NCBI GenBank assembly: GCA_910578175.1
Contig: CAJTPF010000015.1
Coordinates: 10,780 to 74,779 of the forward strand
DNA length: 64,000 nucleotides
Reading direction: 5' to 3'
Origin: an uncultured Lachnospiraceae bacterium
GTDB taxonomy: Bacteria > Bacillota > Clostridia > Lachnospirales > Lachnospiraceae
Part shown: piece after piece, positions 9,383-18,402 of the stretch
Numbering within the stretch: the first letter of the stretch is position 1
Layout of the letters: every line of letters begins with the position of its first letter
Made by a program: the position numbers and the translations under genes
Notes under the pieces: generated by a model
Database searches by the model: none
The model's input: only the letters and a program-made list of their open reading frames with translations
Told to the model about the DNA's origin: nothing

Positions 9383-9431
9383 ATCACAGCCTGACTGTGA
9401 TACCGCCCTTAAAACAGACTGATAAAAGGGC
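9383..9431 (-). repeat. Two adjacent hairpins in the leader of the SbcD-like gene
   Basis: ATCACAG (9383-9389) pairs with CTGTGAT (9395-9401) around a 5-base loop. GCCCTT (9405-9410) pairs with AAGGGC (9426-9431). Both lie between the predicted transcription start and the start codon at 9365, so they could structure the leader. No T-tract follows on either strand, so they are not clear terminators. Confidence 0.4.
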
Positions 9432-9488
9432 ATTTTGCAATTTTCCTTTCTTTTGATGATATCTTTCAGCTTTTCTCAGCGCAAATAC

Positions 9489-9500
9489 GAACTTACGTTC
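9489..9500. promoter_or_regulatory. lexA box: LexA (SOS) box, GAAC-N4-GTTC
   Basis: GAACttacGTTC is an exact match to the Gram-positive SOS consensus GAAC-N4-GTTC, in the wider context CGAACttacGTTCT. It sits just downstream of the -10 (9511-9516) of the minus-strand promoter for the SbcD/SbcC-like operon, over the predicted transcription start, where LexA would block transcription. Confidence 0.65.
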
Positions 9501-9510
9501 TGTTTTTATT

Positions 9511-9539
9511 ATTTTAACACTAAACACCATCCGGTTCAA
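9511..9539 (-). promoter_or_regulatory. Sigma-A promoter of the SbcD/SbcC-like operon
   Basis: On the minus strand -35 TTGAAC (9534-9539), 17-bp spacer, -10 TAAAAT (9511-9516). The predicted start falls near 9504, next to the LexA-type box, leaving a leader of about 140 nt before the SbcD-like start. Confidence 0.65.
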
Positions 9540-9562
9540 GCATTACTTTTTACTCTTTTTCA

Positions 9563-9591
9563 TTGATTTTATATGCTTAAAACTGTATAAT
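9563..9591 (+). promoter_or_regulatory. Sigma-A promoter of the HD-GYP gene
   Basis: -35 TTGATT (9563-9568), 17-bp spacer, -10 TATAAT (9586-9591), 65 bp upstream of the ATG at 9656, which has AAGGAG as ribosome binding site. Confidence 0.7.
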
Positions 9592-9655
9592 AGGTTTAAT
9601 GTCGCTGTAAAACAGCCAAGATGATTAATACAATACATACTAAGGAGTTTTTCTT

Positions 9656-10702
9656 ATGAGCATATTATCCATAATAGAAGTGAAACCGGGTATGAAGCTG
9701 GAACAGGCAGTCATGTCTCCGGAAAACGATACCTGCCTTCTAAGTGCCGGTACCATTCTTAGTATTAAGAATATTGAAAAATTAAAAGACTTGAAAATCG
9801 AAGAGGTGGATATTGCCGACCGTGATACCGTGTTTATTTCCCCGACTGATAAGATGGCGGAATCTCTGGTAAGCGATTTTATCAGGATTCTCCGCAAAAC
9901 TTCTCCGAAACGTCCGGAAGCCAATAAAAATGATGAAGTTGTGACCGTTGCCCGTATTTTAGAGGCAATCATCGTTAAAGTTGCAAAAAACGAAGAAGTT
10001 TTATCTTTTTTAGTGGAATTAAAGGTAATCGACAATTTACGTCTGTATGAACACAGTATATATACTTCCGTTTTAAGCGGGCTTGTTGCCGGATGTATGA
10101 AACTGAATACCGAAGAGATCGTGTGCGCGGTAATCGGCGGCTTAATGCATAATATCGGCGTGGCTGAAATGCCCATGCTGCTGAATATCAAAGACTTTAC
10201 CCCGCAGCAGAAAAATCTGTGGTCGGAACATCCCACCTATGGTTATTATTTTGCATTACAGAAAAATATTCCGCGAAAGATCGCAAATTGTATACAATAT
10301 CACCATGAACGCTGGAACGGCACCGGATTTCCAAAAGGACTGGCTGAAGAAGAGATTCCTTTATGCGCCAGGATCGTAGGATTATGCGCCCATTATTCCT
10401 CTTCCGTCACCTATAAAAAAGTACCGCCGCATATGGCCATTGAAGAATTATATGGCAGCAGCGGAATCTTTTATGACCCGGAAGTGGTAAAAGCTTTTGT
10501 CAACAATATACCGATCTATCCTTTAGGCGTAATGGTCCGCCTGTCTACCAAAGAAGTGGGAATCGTTTCAAATATCCGAAAAAACGAAGGACCCCGTCCT
10601 GTTGTAAAAATATATTATAACCGTGTAAACCGGCCGATTACGGAAGATAAAATTATCGATCTCGGTTTGGAACGGACGATTTTCATCGAAGAAATCCTGT
10701 AA
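9656..10702 (+). CDS. HD-GYP-type protein with degenerate catalytic motifs
   Basis: 348 residues. The first 110 or so form a variable N-terminal domain beginning with a KPGMKLEQAV segment common in front of HD-GYP domains. The HD-GYP domain follows: GGLMHNIGV replaces the usual GLLHDIGK, HHERWNGTGFP matches HHExxxGxGYP with Phe for Tyr, and the later aspartate of the D-x-Y/F-D/S-A motif is lost (LCAHYSS). Loss of the HD aspartate and this second metal ligand suggests that c-di-GMP hydrolysis is weak or absent, leaving a binding or regulatory role. The C-terminal 60 residues form an extra domain. It has its own promoter and precedes the trp genes. Confidence 0.8.
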   Translation: MSILSIIEVKPGMKLEQAVMSPENDTCLLSAGTILSIKNIEKLKDLKIEEVDIADRDTVFISPTDKMAESLVSDFIRILRKTSPKRPEANKNDEVVTVARILEAIIVKVAKNEEVLSFLVELKVIDNLRLYEHSIYTSVLSGLVAGCMKLNTEEIVCAVIGGLMHNIGVAEMPMLLNIKDFTPQQKNLWSEHPTYGYYFALQKNIPRKIANCIQYHHERWNGTGFPKGLAEEEIPLCARIVGLCAHYSSSVTYKKVPPHMAIEELYGSSGIFYDPEVVKAFVNNIPIYPLGVMVRLSTKEVGIVSNIRKNEGPRPVVKIYYNRVNRPITEDKIIDLGLERTIFIEEIL

Positions 10703-10846
10703 GCGGTGATCTCCATTCCAAAGCGCCGGAATATAGTCGTCAGCGGCTTTATTCCCCAAAACATTATGAAAGTAACCAAAAGTTTATATTACCATGAAGC
10801 GGTAAAGTGTAAATCAGATATGAATTGTATTTAAGAGGACAAATTT

Positions 10847-11650
10847 ATGATACTGGATGAAATTGCTGCCGCCGCCAAAAAGCGGACAGCTGAAGATATG
10901 AAAAAAATTTCTTATGACGAAATGAAACGGCAGGCTTTAGCACCGGCAGGACACGGTTACTACCAACTTCCTCCGTTCGCCTTTGAACAGGCATTAAAAA
11001 AGGAAGACATCAGTTTTATCTGCGAGGTAAAAAAGGCCTCTCCGTCAAAAGGAATCATAGCCGAAGATTTTCCCTATGTGGAGATTGCCAGAGAATATGA
11101 AACTGCCGGCGCAGATTGTATATCCTGTCTGACAGAACCGGAATACTTCAAAGGCAGCGACAGATATCTGTCCGAGATTAAAACAGCCGTTAAGATTCCC
11201 GTATTGCGGAAAGATTTTACGGTTAATGATTATCAGATATATCAGGCGAAAGTCATAGGCGCCGACTGCATTTTACTAATCTGCGCATTACTGGATACGG
11301 ATACATTGAAAAAATACATAAAAATCTGTGATACATTAGGACTTTCGGCTCTTGTGGAAGCCCATGACGAAACGGAGATTTCTTCTGCCATTGCTGCGGG
11401 AGCAAGGATCATCGGTGTCAATAACCGGGACTTAAAAACATTTACCGTAGATGTCCGTAACAGTGAAAAACACCGGAAACTGGTTCCCGAACATATCTTA
11501 TTTGTAGCCGAAAGCGGTATACAGTCGGCTGCCGATATCGACGTGCTTCGAAATGCAAACGTAAACGGCGTACTGATCGGAGAAACACTGATGCGGGCGG
11601 ATAATAAATCCAAAGAACTGGCTAAACTCAGAGGTGGTCATCGATGGTGA
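10847..11650 (+). CDS. trpC: Indole-3-glycerol phosphate synthase
   Basis: 267 residues of (beta/alpha)8 fold. It converts CdRP to indole-3-glycerol phosphate in tryptophan synthesis. Diagnostic segments are FICEVKKASPSKGII (catalytic Lys and substrate loop), CISCLTEPEYFKGS, VLRKDF and IGVNNRDLKTF, and AESGI near the C-terminus. AGAGGA precedes the ATG by 8 bp. It is the first gene of a trpC-F-B-A run; the last bases overlap trpF by 7 bp. The 144 bp upstream show no T-box and no convincing promoter. Confidence 0.96.
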   Translation: MILDEIAAAAKKRTAEDMKKISYDEMKRQALAPAGHGYYQLPPFAFEQALKKEDISFICEVKKASPSKGIIAEDFPYVEIAREYETAGADCISCLTEPEYFKGSDRYLSEIKTAVKIPVLRKDFTVNDYQIYQAKVIGADCILLICALLDTDTLKKYIKICDTLGLSALVEAHDETEISSAIAAGARIIGVNNRDLKTFTVDVRNSEKHRKLVPEHILFVAESGIQSAADIDVLRNANVNGVLIGETLMRADNKSKELAKLRGGHRW

Positions 11651-12342
11651 TGCTCTCCGAATCTAAGTCTCCGATTTTCGATCAGACCGGACCCAAAATA
11701 AAAATATGCGGTATCCGGCGATTGCAGGATATTGATCTTGTAAACTGTTACAGACCGGATTATATCGGCTATGTTTTTGCCGATTCCGTACGAAAAGTTT
11801 CCGACCGGGAAGCCGAAAAGCTTACGGCAGCACTGGATACATCCATTGTACCGGTAGGTGTTTTTGTCAATGACAGGATTGAACACATTGTTTTTTTATG
11901 TAACGAAAACATAATACAATGTATTCAACTTCACGGTGATGAAACCCCTTCTTATATCAACCGGCTCCGGAAACTGACCTGCAGGCCGGTCATTAAGGCG
12001 GTGCGGGTACAGAGCACCCGACAGTTGATTCAATATCAGGATTTTCCCTGCGATTATCTTTTACTGGATACATATGTTAAAAATTCATATGGCGGTACCG
12101 GACAATGTTTTGACCGAACTATGATTCCGAAAAATTACAGACCTTTTTTTCTGGCCGGCGGACTGGGTCCTGCCAATCTGCAGCAGGCGATGGATGAGTG
12201 TCATCCCTATTGTCTCGATTTAAGCAGTTCCGTTGAAACCGACGGTTACAAAGATCCTGAAAAGATCAAAAGAGTTATGGATAAAATGAATCAATGGAAA
12301 AACGGTACTGTCCATGAATTGAAAGAAAGGACAAAATCATGA
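11644..12342 (+). CDS. trpF: Phosphoribosylanthranilate isomerase
   Basis: 232 residues. It isomerises phosphoribosylanthranilate to CdRP, the step before TrpC. Motifs are KICGIRR (catalytic Cys), GYVFADSVRKVS, GVFVND, IQLHGDE, LLLDTYVKNSYGGTG (catalytic Asp) and LAGGLGPANL. The start at 11644 has GAGGTGG 6 bp upstream but gives about 17 residues before the conserved core, slightly longer than usual. It overlaps trpC by 7 bp and trpB by 4 bp (ATGA). Confidence 0.95.
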   Translation: MVMLSESKSPIFDQTGPKIKICGIRRLQDIDLVNCYRPDYIGYVFADSVRKVSDREAEKLTAALDTSIVPVGVFVNDRIEHIVFLCNENIIQCIQLHGDETPSYINRLRKLTCRPVIKAVRVQSTRQLIQYQDFPCDYLLLDTYVKNSYGGTGQCFDRTMIPKNYRPFFLAGGLGPANLQQAMDECHPYCLDLSSSVETDGYKDPEKIKRVMDKMNQWKNGTVHELKERTKS

Positions 12343-13535
12343 CTGATATAAATAAAAAAGGCCGTTTTGGCCAATACGGCGGACAATTTATTCCCGAAAC
12401 CCTGATGACCGCCGTTCAGGAACTGGAAACAGCATACGAACATTATAAAAACGACCCGGAATTTTTATCCGAATTAGACGACTTATATAAAAAATATGCA
12501 GGCAGACCGTCCCTGTTATACTATGCTGAAAAAATGACAAAAGATTTAGGTGGTGCAAAGATTTATCTGAAACGGGAAGATTTAAACCACACCGGTTCCC
12601 ATAAGATTAATAACGTACTGGGTCAGGTCCTGCTGGCAAAGAAAATGGGAAAGACCAGAGTGATTGCAGAGACCGGCGCTGGACAGCATGGCGTTGCCAC
12701 AGCCACCGCTGCTGCACTGATGGGCATGGAATGTGACGTATATATGGGAAAACTGGATACGGACCGTCAGGCACTTAACGTTTTCCGTATGGAGTTGCTG
12801 GGTACCAAAGTACACCCTGTAACCTCCGGTACTATGACTCTAAAAGATGCCGTTAACGAGGCGATGCGGGAATGGACCAGCCGATGCGATGACACCCTCT
12901 ATGTGCTGGGTTCGGTAATGGGTCCCCACCCGTTTCCTACGATTGTCCGGGATTTTCAAAAGATCATCGGGAAGGAGATCAAAGAACAGATACTGGAAGC
13001 CGAAGGCCGTCTTCCGGATGCTGTGATCGCCTGCGTCGGCGGCGGCAGCAATGCCATGGGGGCTTTTTATGAATTCATTCCCCATGAAGAGGTGGCTCTG
13101 ATCGGATGCGAAGCCGCAGGACTCGGTATTGATGATCCGAAGAATGCCGCTACCATCGCCAACGGTTCCACAGGTATTTTTCATGGTATGAAATCCCTGT
13201 TCTGTCAGGACGAATATGGACAGATCGCACCTGTATACTCCATTTCCGCCGGACTGGATTATCCGGGAATCGGACCGGAACACGCCATGCTTCACGACAC
13301 CGGCAGGGCGCAATATGTTCCCGTAACCGATGAAGAGGCCGTGGAAGCTTTTGAATATCTTTCTAGGACGGAAGGCATCATTCCGGCTATCGAGAGTTCC
13401 CATGCCGTGGCCTGCGCAATGAAATATGCCAAAACACTGGATAACAATAAAATTATCGTTATAAATATTTCCGGCCGTGGTGACAAAGATGTTGCCGCCA
13501 TCGCCAGATATAGAGGAGTGAACATTTATGAATAG
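12339..13535 (+). CDS. trpB: Tryptophan synthase beta subunit
   Basis: 398 residues, full length. It condenses indole with serine in a PLP-dependent reaction and forms the alpha2-beta2 complex with TrpA. FGQYGGQFIPETL opens the protein. The PLP lysine lies in NHTGSHKINN, the phosphate-binding loop is GGGSNA, and ETGAGQHGVATA is present. Translationally coupled to trpF (ATGA) and overlapping trpA by 8 bp. Confidence 0.98.
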   Translation: MTDINKKGRFGQYGGQFIPETLMTAVQELETAYEHYKNDPEFLSELDDLYKKYAGRPSLLYYAEKMTKDLGGAKIYLKREDLNHTGSHKINNVLGQVLLAKKMGKTRVIAETGAGQHGVATATAAALMGMECDVYMGKLDTDRQALNVFRMELLGTKVHPVTSGTMTLKDAVNEAMREWTSRCDDTLYVLGSVMGPHPFPTIVRDFQKIIGKEIKEQILEAEGRLPDAVIACVGGGSNAMGAFYEFIPHEEVALIGCEAAGLGIDDPKNAATIANGSTGIFHGMKSLFCQDEYGQIAPVYSISAGLDYPGIGPEHAMLHDTGRAQYVPVTDEEAVEAFEYLSRTEGIIPAIESSHAVACAMKYAKTLDNNKIIVINISGRGDKDVAAIARYRGVNIYE

Positions 13536-14304
13536 AATAAAAAATGCCTTTGCAAACGGAAAGGCTTTTATCGCATTTATAACCGGCGGCGACCCCAGCC
13601 TTGACACCACAGAACGGTTAATCTATGCCATGGACAAAGCCGGCGCAGACCTGATCGAAATCGGAATTCCCTTTTCCGATCCGGTAGCCGAAGGACCTGT
13701 GATTCAGGCGGCAAGCCAACGCGCCCTGGCAGGAGGCTGTACCACGGATAAACTTTTTGATCTGGTTGCAAAAGTCCGTAAAAACTGTGAAAAACCAATT
13801 GTATTTATGACTTACATCAATCCGGTCTTTACCTACGGAAAAGAAAGATTTATGGCCAAATGTGCGGAATGCGGAATTGATGGGATCATCATTCCCGATA
13901 TACCTTATGAGGAGAAAGATGAACTGAGCGCTGAATGCAAATCCCACGATGTCCAGCTTATTTCTCTGATCGCTCCCACCAGCCATGAACGTATTACCAT
14001 GATAGCAAAAGAAGCGGAAGGGTTTGTATATTGTGTCTCTTCCATGGGCGTAACCGGCGTCCGAAGCCAGATCAATACCGATATCTCTTCCATGGTCCGG
14101 CTGGTAAAACGTGTAAATGATATTCCATGTGCAGTGGGATTCGGAATTTCCACACCGGAACAGGCCGAAAAAATGGCAGCTCTTTCGGACGGCGCCATTG
14201 TGGGCAGTGCAATCGTTAAACTGGTTGCCCGGTATGGCGAAAATTCGATAGAAAAAGTTTCCGAATATGTAAAATCCATGAAAGCAGCGGTTATGCGGGC
14301 ATAA
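13528..14304 (+). CDS. trpA: Tryptophan synthase alpha subunit
   Basis: 258 residues. It cleaves indole-3-glycerol phosphate to indole and passes it to TrpB. Catalytic Glu in DLIEIGIPFSDP and catalytic Asp in the same loop are present, as are FMTYINPVFTYG, IIPDIPYEE and the phosphate-binding GFGIS. Last gene of the run; a strong bidirectional terminator follows at 14341. Confidence 0.97.
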   Translation: MNRIKNAFANGKAFIAFITGGDPSLDTTERLIYAMDKAGADLIEIGIPFSDPVAEGPVIQAASQRALAGGCTTDKLFDLVAKVRKNCEKPIVFMTYINPVFTYGKERFMAKCAECGIDGIIIPDIPYEEKDELSAECKSHDVQLISLIAPTSHERITMIAKEAEGFVYCVSSMGVTGVRSQINTDISSMVRLVKRVNDIPCAVGFGISTPEQAEKMAALSDGAIVGSAIVKLVARYGENSIEKVSEYVKSMKAAVMRA

Positions 14305-14340
14305 TAGATCTGTCCCGGGATTTTCATGAATAATGAAACA

Positions 14341-14389
14341 AAAAAAAGGCCGTCCCGCCGGAATTTCATCCGGTGGGTACAGCCTTTTT
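14341..14389. terminator. Bidirectional intrinsic terminator between trpA and flotillin
   Basis: An A-tract, then GGC-GT-CC-CCGG paired with CCGG-GGG-AC-GCC around the loop aatttcat, then a T-tract (TTTTT). A-run and T-run on either side let it serve trpA on the plus strand and the flotillin operon on the minus strand. Confidence 0.85.
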
Positions 14390-14436
14390 CCGTTCAAAGT
14401 GATTTTAGGGTTTTGAATTAACAAATGGCATCTATA

Positions 14437-15864
14437 TTATGTTTCAGATTCATTTTCCGTCTGTACCGCCATTTCCACTGCACTGCCCTCTTCCCCGTCT
14501 TTTCTCTCAGTACCTAAAAATGAGGGCAGTTCCATTCCTGCCTGTTTAAATACTTCGTTTAAAGGCGGGACCGACTTCATCATTCCCGAAAGAAAATTAG
14601 CCGTGGTTGGAGTTCCGCTGCTGCCATTGCCGTTCATGGAATCCCAGACCGTAACTTTGTCAATCTTGATATTCTTAATGGCTTCTACCTGAATCTGCAT
14701 AAGATCCTGTAATTTATCCGCTACTATGAGCTTCACGGCGGCATCTGCATCCCCGCCGGCTGCCGCCACCAGTTCCCGCATACCAAGGGCCTGCTTTGAC
14801 AGCATCTCCTGCATACCTTTGGCCTGGGCTTCCATCTTTGCATAAATAGCATCCGCTTCACCCCGTGCCTTACGTCTGACCACTTCAGCTTCCGCCTCTG
14901 CGGCAATCTCTGCCTGTTCTTTTGCGATCTGCGCCTTAACGATCACATCAGCCTGCTGGGTTGCCCGTTCCAGATCGGCACGGTTCTGTTCCGCTTCTTT
15001 CTGTGCAACATAGGCTTCTTCTTTTGCCTTTGCCGCCTGAACCTGCTCGGCTGCGGTAGCAAGTCTCAATGCCTCTGCTTCCTTTTCACGCCTTGCCGCA
15101 TCCGACAATGCAACTTCTATCTTGGCTTCATTTTCACCCTTGATAGCAGCGGCATCCGCAGCGGCAACCTGAATACGCTGTTCCCGGCGGGCGTTAGCCT
15201 GACCGATCTCACCGTCTTTATCTTTTTCGGCAACGCTCTTTTTCGCATCATTGATGGCCTTCGCTGCCGCTTCCTTACCCAGTGCTTCAATATATCCTGA
15301 TTCATCATTGATATCGGTAACGTTTACGTTGATCAGCCGCAGACCGATTTTTTTCAGTTCTATTTCCACATTATTAGAAACGGATAACAGAAATTTATCT
15401 CTGTCGGAATTGATCTCTTCTATATCCATAGTAGCGATCACCAGACGAAGCTGACCTAGAATGATATCCTTTGCTAACTCCTGAATCTCGTTCATTTTAA
15501 GCCCCAACAGCCGCTCCGCCGCATTCTGCATGGTTCCTGCTTCCGTGGAAATTCCCACCGTAAACCTTGACGGAACGTCTACACGGATATTCTGTTTCGA
15601 CAATGCGTTTCTAAGATCCACATTAATGGAAATCGGTGTCAGATCCATATATTGATAGGATTGTAATACCGGTACTATAAATGCCGCTCCGCCGTGAATA
15701 CACTTTGCCGATCTGGATTCCCCGTTTCTCCCGGAACCTACTTTACCGTAAATGACCAAAACTTTGTCGGACGGACATTTGCGATACCGCGAAAGGATTC
15801 CTATGATCAAAACCAGTAACACAACCGTCGCAATTGCGATCGCAATGATTAATTCGTAACCCAT
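14437..15864 (-). CDS. floT: Flotillin (SPFH/band 7 membrane scaffold)
   Basis: 475 residues. A single N-terminal membrane segment (about 3-25) is followed by an SPFH domain with GGAAFIVPVLQSYQYMDL and a long Ala/Glu/Lys-rich coiled coil (about 200-390) containing several EAEA-type repeats. This is the layout of FloT/YuaG, which organises functional membrane microdomains. The NfeD-like gene upstream matches the yuaF-floT pairing of B. subtilis. GGAGGAAG lies before the ATG. Confidence 0.92.
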   Translation of the reverse strand: MGYELIIAIAIATVVLLVLIIGILSRYRKCPSDKVLVIYGKVGSGRNGESRSAKCIHGGAAFIVPVLQSYQYMDLTPISINVDLRNALSKQNIRVDVPSRFTVGISTEAGTMQNAAERLLGLKMNEIQELAKDIILGQLRLVIATMDIEEINSDRDKFLLSVSNNVEIELKKIGLRLINVNVTDINDESGYIEALGKEAAAKAINDAKKSVAEKDKDGEIGQANARREQRIQVAAADAAAIKGENEAKIEVALSDAARREKEAEALRLATAAEQVQAAKAKEEAYVAQKEAEQNRADLERATQQADVIVKAQIAKEQAEIAAEAEAEVVRRKARGEADAIYAKMEAQAKGMQEMLSKQALGMRELVAAAGGDADAAVKLIVADKLQDLMQIQVEAIKNIKIDKVTVWDSMNGNGSSGTPTTANFLSGMMKSVPPLNEVFKQAGMELPSFLGTERKDGEEGSAVEMAVQTENESET

Positions 15865-15939
15865 ACTTCTTCCTCCTGATAAATTTTTCTTTTTGTATTT
15901 TTAAACCTGATACTTCCTTTGCCGTCTTGTGATTAGCGG

Positions 15940-16650
15940 CTAATCTATCTCAACAACAACAGAATCGTTAATGATATCCGTAATCCGTACCGATTCCCCT
16001 GTTTTGATAGTCCTGTGTTCATTTGTAACTGCACTTAGTTCCAGAAAACGGTTATGTACCGTTATATTTACTTTCCCCTGTCCCTGCCGTTCCGGCGGAA
16101 TCGGCAGATAGACGGTAGCCGTCTGCCCTAGCGTGTTTTTCAAATGAAAGGTTCCGTCTTCCGCCAGACGCCTGGAATATTTAATGATCACGGCAACCGC
16201 ATACATCTGGATCACGCCCAGTATAAATCCGATCAGCATTGCTGTCCGCTGATCAACCCCCTGACTGATTCCTGCTATGGAAGCCCAGGAAAAAGTAGTA
16301 AAAAAACCAACCAGCCCCTGTACTGTAAACAGGCGCAGCGTGTCGAAATCCTGAAGATCCGGCATATCCTCCAAATCCCTGTGGGTATGACCACCGATAT
16401 GCTCCTGCAGATGTCCGCCCATATCCGTATCCAGATCAATATCTGTGCCGGAAATATCCATTCCATGATGGAGACCGCAGCAGTCAGTATCTAAATCCAG
16501 ACCGGAAGTATCGCTGGGATTGATTCCTTCGTGTCCACCCGCTCCGAATAAGAGTATCAGCGTCTGTAAAACCAATATTATTGTGGACGGAACCGCAATA
16601 CAATAAAGTATTTTTTCAATTGTTAATAATGTCTCCCACCATTCAGCCAT
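15940..16650 (-). CDS. NfeD/YuaF-like membrane protein
   Basis: About 236 residues from the ATG at 16650 (AAGGTG 6 bp upstream; a longer TTG-started form from 16695 is possible but less likely). There is an N-terminal membrane helix, a His/Asp-rich loop (DTDCCGLHHGMD, HIGGHTHRD) that could bind metal, and two further membrane helices. A C-terminal OB-fold-like beta domain follows, with the NfeD-type run GQTATVYLPIPPE ending in VRITDIINDSVVVEID. NfeD proteins partner with SPFH proteins; the flotillin gene follows 75 bp downstream. Confidence 0.82.
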   Translation of the reverse strand: MAEWWETLLTIEKILYCIAVPSTIILVLQTLILLFGAGGHEGINPSDTSGLDLDTDCCGLHHGMDISGTDIDLDTDMGGHLQEHIGGHTHRDLEDMPDLQDFDTLRLFTVQGLVGFFTTFSWASIAGISQGVDQRTAMLIGFILGVIQMYAVAVIIKYSRRLAEDGTFHLKNTLGQTATVYLPIPPERQGQGKVNITVHNRFLELSAVTNEHRTIKTGESVRITDIINDSVVVEID

Positions 16651-16712
16651 GAGCATCACCTTATCTTTCCTGTCATATTCTATATTTAACGGCAACGGTA
16701 TCTTTGATTTCT

Positions 16713-17513
16713 TTAACTCAGGAAATTCTGTATTTCCCTTTGCAGACCGGAGATATCCAACATCGTATCTTCCGTACTTCCCAGATAAAACGTTTTCTTT
16801 TGATCTTTCAGACGGAGTATTAATTTACGTACTTTCCTGTTCTCGTCAATACTGATATCCTTAATGCTGCTTCTTGAATATGCTTTTTTATTTATAACAA
16901 GAAAACCTTTGGCAAATTCCAGTTTCCAGGGGGTTTTCCAACTGACCAGCCTGTGCAGGAACGACTGTTTTTCAATCTGTTTCTTTAATATCCTCTGAGG
17001 AATCAGATATTTTCCTTTTTCTCCTGTTTTATCATATTGTCTCAATTCTTCAATTCGGTCAAATATGTCATCAAACGTAACCGCTGAAAAACCTGTTCCT
17101 TTTAAAATATCTCTTTTTTCCTGTTTCGTTTCAACAACGATCCGAATTCTGGTAGCTATCCGTTTAAATAAAAATTGCAGGAAGATAACCCTTACTGATT
17201 TATAATCTCTTTTAAAAGTACAATCATTAACATTATAACTACCTTTTACTTTGCCGCGCTGTACATAATATAATGTATCCCCGGAAAAACCGAACCATAC
17301 ATGAGTATATATAGCCGCCCATATTAAACATACTATGAATATGCCGATATCCAGCAATTCTACATAATACAATTCTTTTTCCGTACTGATATCGAAAACA
17401 GCTCCCAAAATCCCATCAATTGCTATCGTTAAAAAAAATCCCATCGTAAATCCGGTCATTGCCGTTCTCCATTTAGAGCTTTTAAAACGATACCATTCCA
17501 TATAGCTTTTCAT
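16713..17513 (-). CDS. Membrane protein of unknown function
   Basis: 266 residues, not recognised. Two hydrophobic segments lie near 18-40 and 50-70. The rest is a soluble basic region with beta-rich stretches such as LEFAKGFLVINKKAYSRSSIKDI and ILRLKDQKKTFYLGS, suggestive of a PH-like domain at the membrane. GGGAGG sits 6 bp before the ATG. It heads the run into the NfeD and flotillin genes (62-bp gap), so a role with the flotillin scaffold is plausible but unproven. Confidence 0.65.
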   Translation of the reverse strand: MKSYMEWYRFKSSKWRTAMTGFTMGFFLTIAIDGILGAVFDISTEKELYYVELLDIGIFIVCLIWAAIYTHVWFGFSGDTLYYVQRGKVKGSYNVNDCTFKRDYKSVRVIFLQFLFKRIATRIRIVVETKQEKRDILKGTGFSAVTFDDIFDRIEELRQYDKTGEKGKYLIPQRILKKQIEKQSFLHRLVSWKTPWKLEFAKGFLVINKKAYSRSSIKDISIDENRKVRKLILRLKDQKKTFYLGSTEDTMLDISGLQREIQNFLS

Positions 17514-17613
17514 TTGTACCTCCCTCTGTATACGAAGTTTTTCTAAATTTACTTAGCTTTGTATAAATTATAACACATAATTATAAAATGTCAATAAAAT
17601 TTACCTCAAATAG

Positions 17614-17642
17614 TTGAATAATAAAAAAACCTATGCTAGAAT
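17614..17642 (+). promoter_or_regulatory. Sigma-A promoter upstream of the XRE regulator
   Basis: -35 TTGAAT (17614-17619), 17-bp spacer, -10 TAGAAT (17637-17642) in an AT-rich divergent intergenic region (17514-17755). A leader of about 105 nt precedes the ATG at 17756. Confidence 0.55.
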
Positions 17643-17755
17643 GTAAATACAATTTAACACTGTTTTTTAAATTCTTTATCTTTATTTTCAGATTTAATAT
17701 ATTGCAGAATGCTTTTTTATATAGTAAGATTGAAACATTGAAATGAGGTGCATCT

Positions 17756-18313
17756 ATGACACAGATTGAACTGGGGAAAAAAATAAAAGAGGCGCGGCTT
17801 GCGAAGAAAATGACGCAGAGCGAAGTTGTGGGTACCTTTATTACGAGAAATATGCTGAGTCAGATAGAAAGCGGTGCCGCTTCTCCGTCTATCAAAACTT
17901 TAGAATATATTGCCAGAGCCCTGGACATTCCTTTGAACCAGCTGATGACGGCTGATGATGACCCTCCTGTATCATCTGTCGTTTCTGGCGATACAGAAAG
18001 TACCTATCTCTCTGCCAAGCAGAAATATCACACGCAGGATTATATTGCGGTGATCCATTCGCTGGAACCCACCCTGACCGAGGATAATTCCCTTTATGAC
18101 GAGACTGCGGCTCTGCTTGCCATTACATATTATAAGCAGGCACAGAAAGAATTTAAAGAACATCTCTTCAGCCAGGGAATCGCCTATGCCAAAAGATCAG
18201 CGGCTCTGGCCACGAAAGGTATGTTTTCCAGTTCCGAGTTAAAGACAAAAGCGTTACTGCTGTTGGACGAACTGCTGGGATACCAGCTGGGGAATATGGA
18301 AAACCATGAATGA
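17756..18313 (+). CDS. XRE-family transcriptional regulator with helical C-terminal region
   Basis: 185 residues. The N-terminal Cro/C1-type HTH (about 5-62) reads LGKKIKEARLAKKMTQSEV with NMLSQIESGAASPS as recognition helix region and LEYIARALDIPLNQL. The C-terminal 110 residues are helical and TPR-like, as in peptide-responsive or stress regulators (for example the Rgg/SinR-type architecture), but no pheromone gene is evident. GAGGTG precedes the ATG. It converges on the bgl genes and ends at its own terminator, so its target is not clear from position. Confidence 0.85.
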   Translation: MTQIELGKKIKEARLAKKMTQSEVVGTFITRNMLSQIESGAASPSIKTLEYIARALDIPLNQLMTADDDPPVSSVVSGDTESTYLSAKQKYHTQDYIAVIHSLEPTLTEDNSLYDETAALLAITYYKQAQKEFKEHLFSQGIAYAKRSAALATKGMFSSSELKTKALLLLDELLGYQLGNMENHE

Positions 18314-18363
18314 AACAACCGGAGTTAACCGTCTTCTCCGGGGATTATAAACCGGAACCGTTC

Positions 18364-18394
18364 AGCGGCAGTCTTCTGGGACTGCCGCTTTTTT
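18364..18394 (+). terminator. Intrinsic terminator after the XRE regulator
   Basis: AGCGGCAGT (18364-18372) pairs with ACTGCCGCT (18381-18389) around an 8-base loop and is followed by TTTTTT. Confidence 0.85.
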
Positions 18395-18402
18395 GCCCTC
18401 TA

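Noticed and set aside
10703..10846. T-box or attenuator before trpC
   Set aside because: Only 144 bp are available, with no T-box consensus, no Trp-rich leader peptide and no terminator hairpin.
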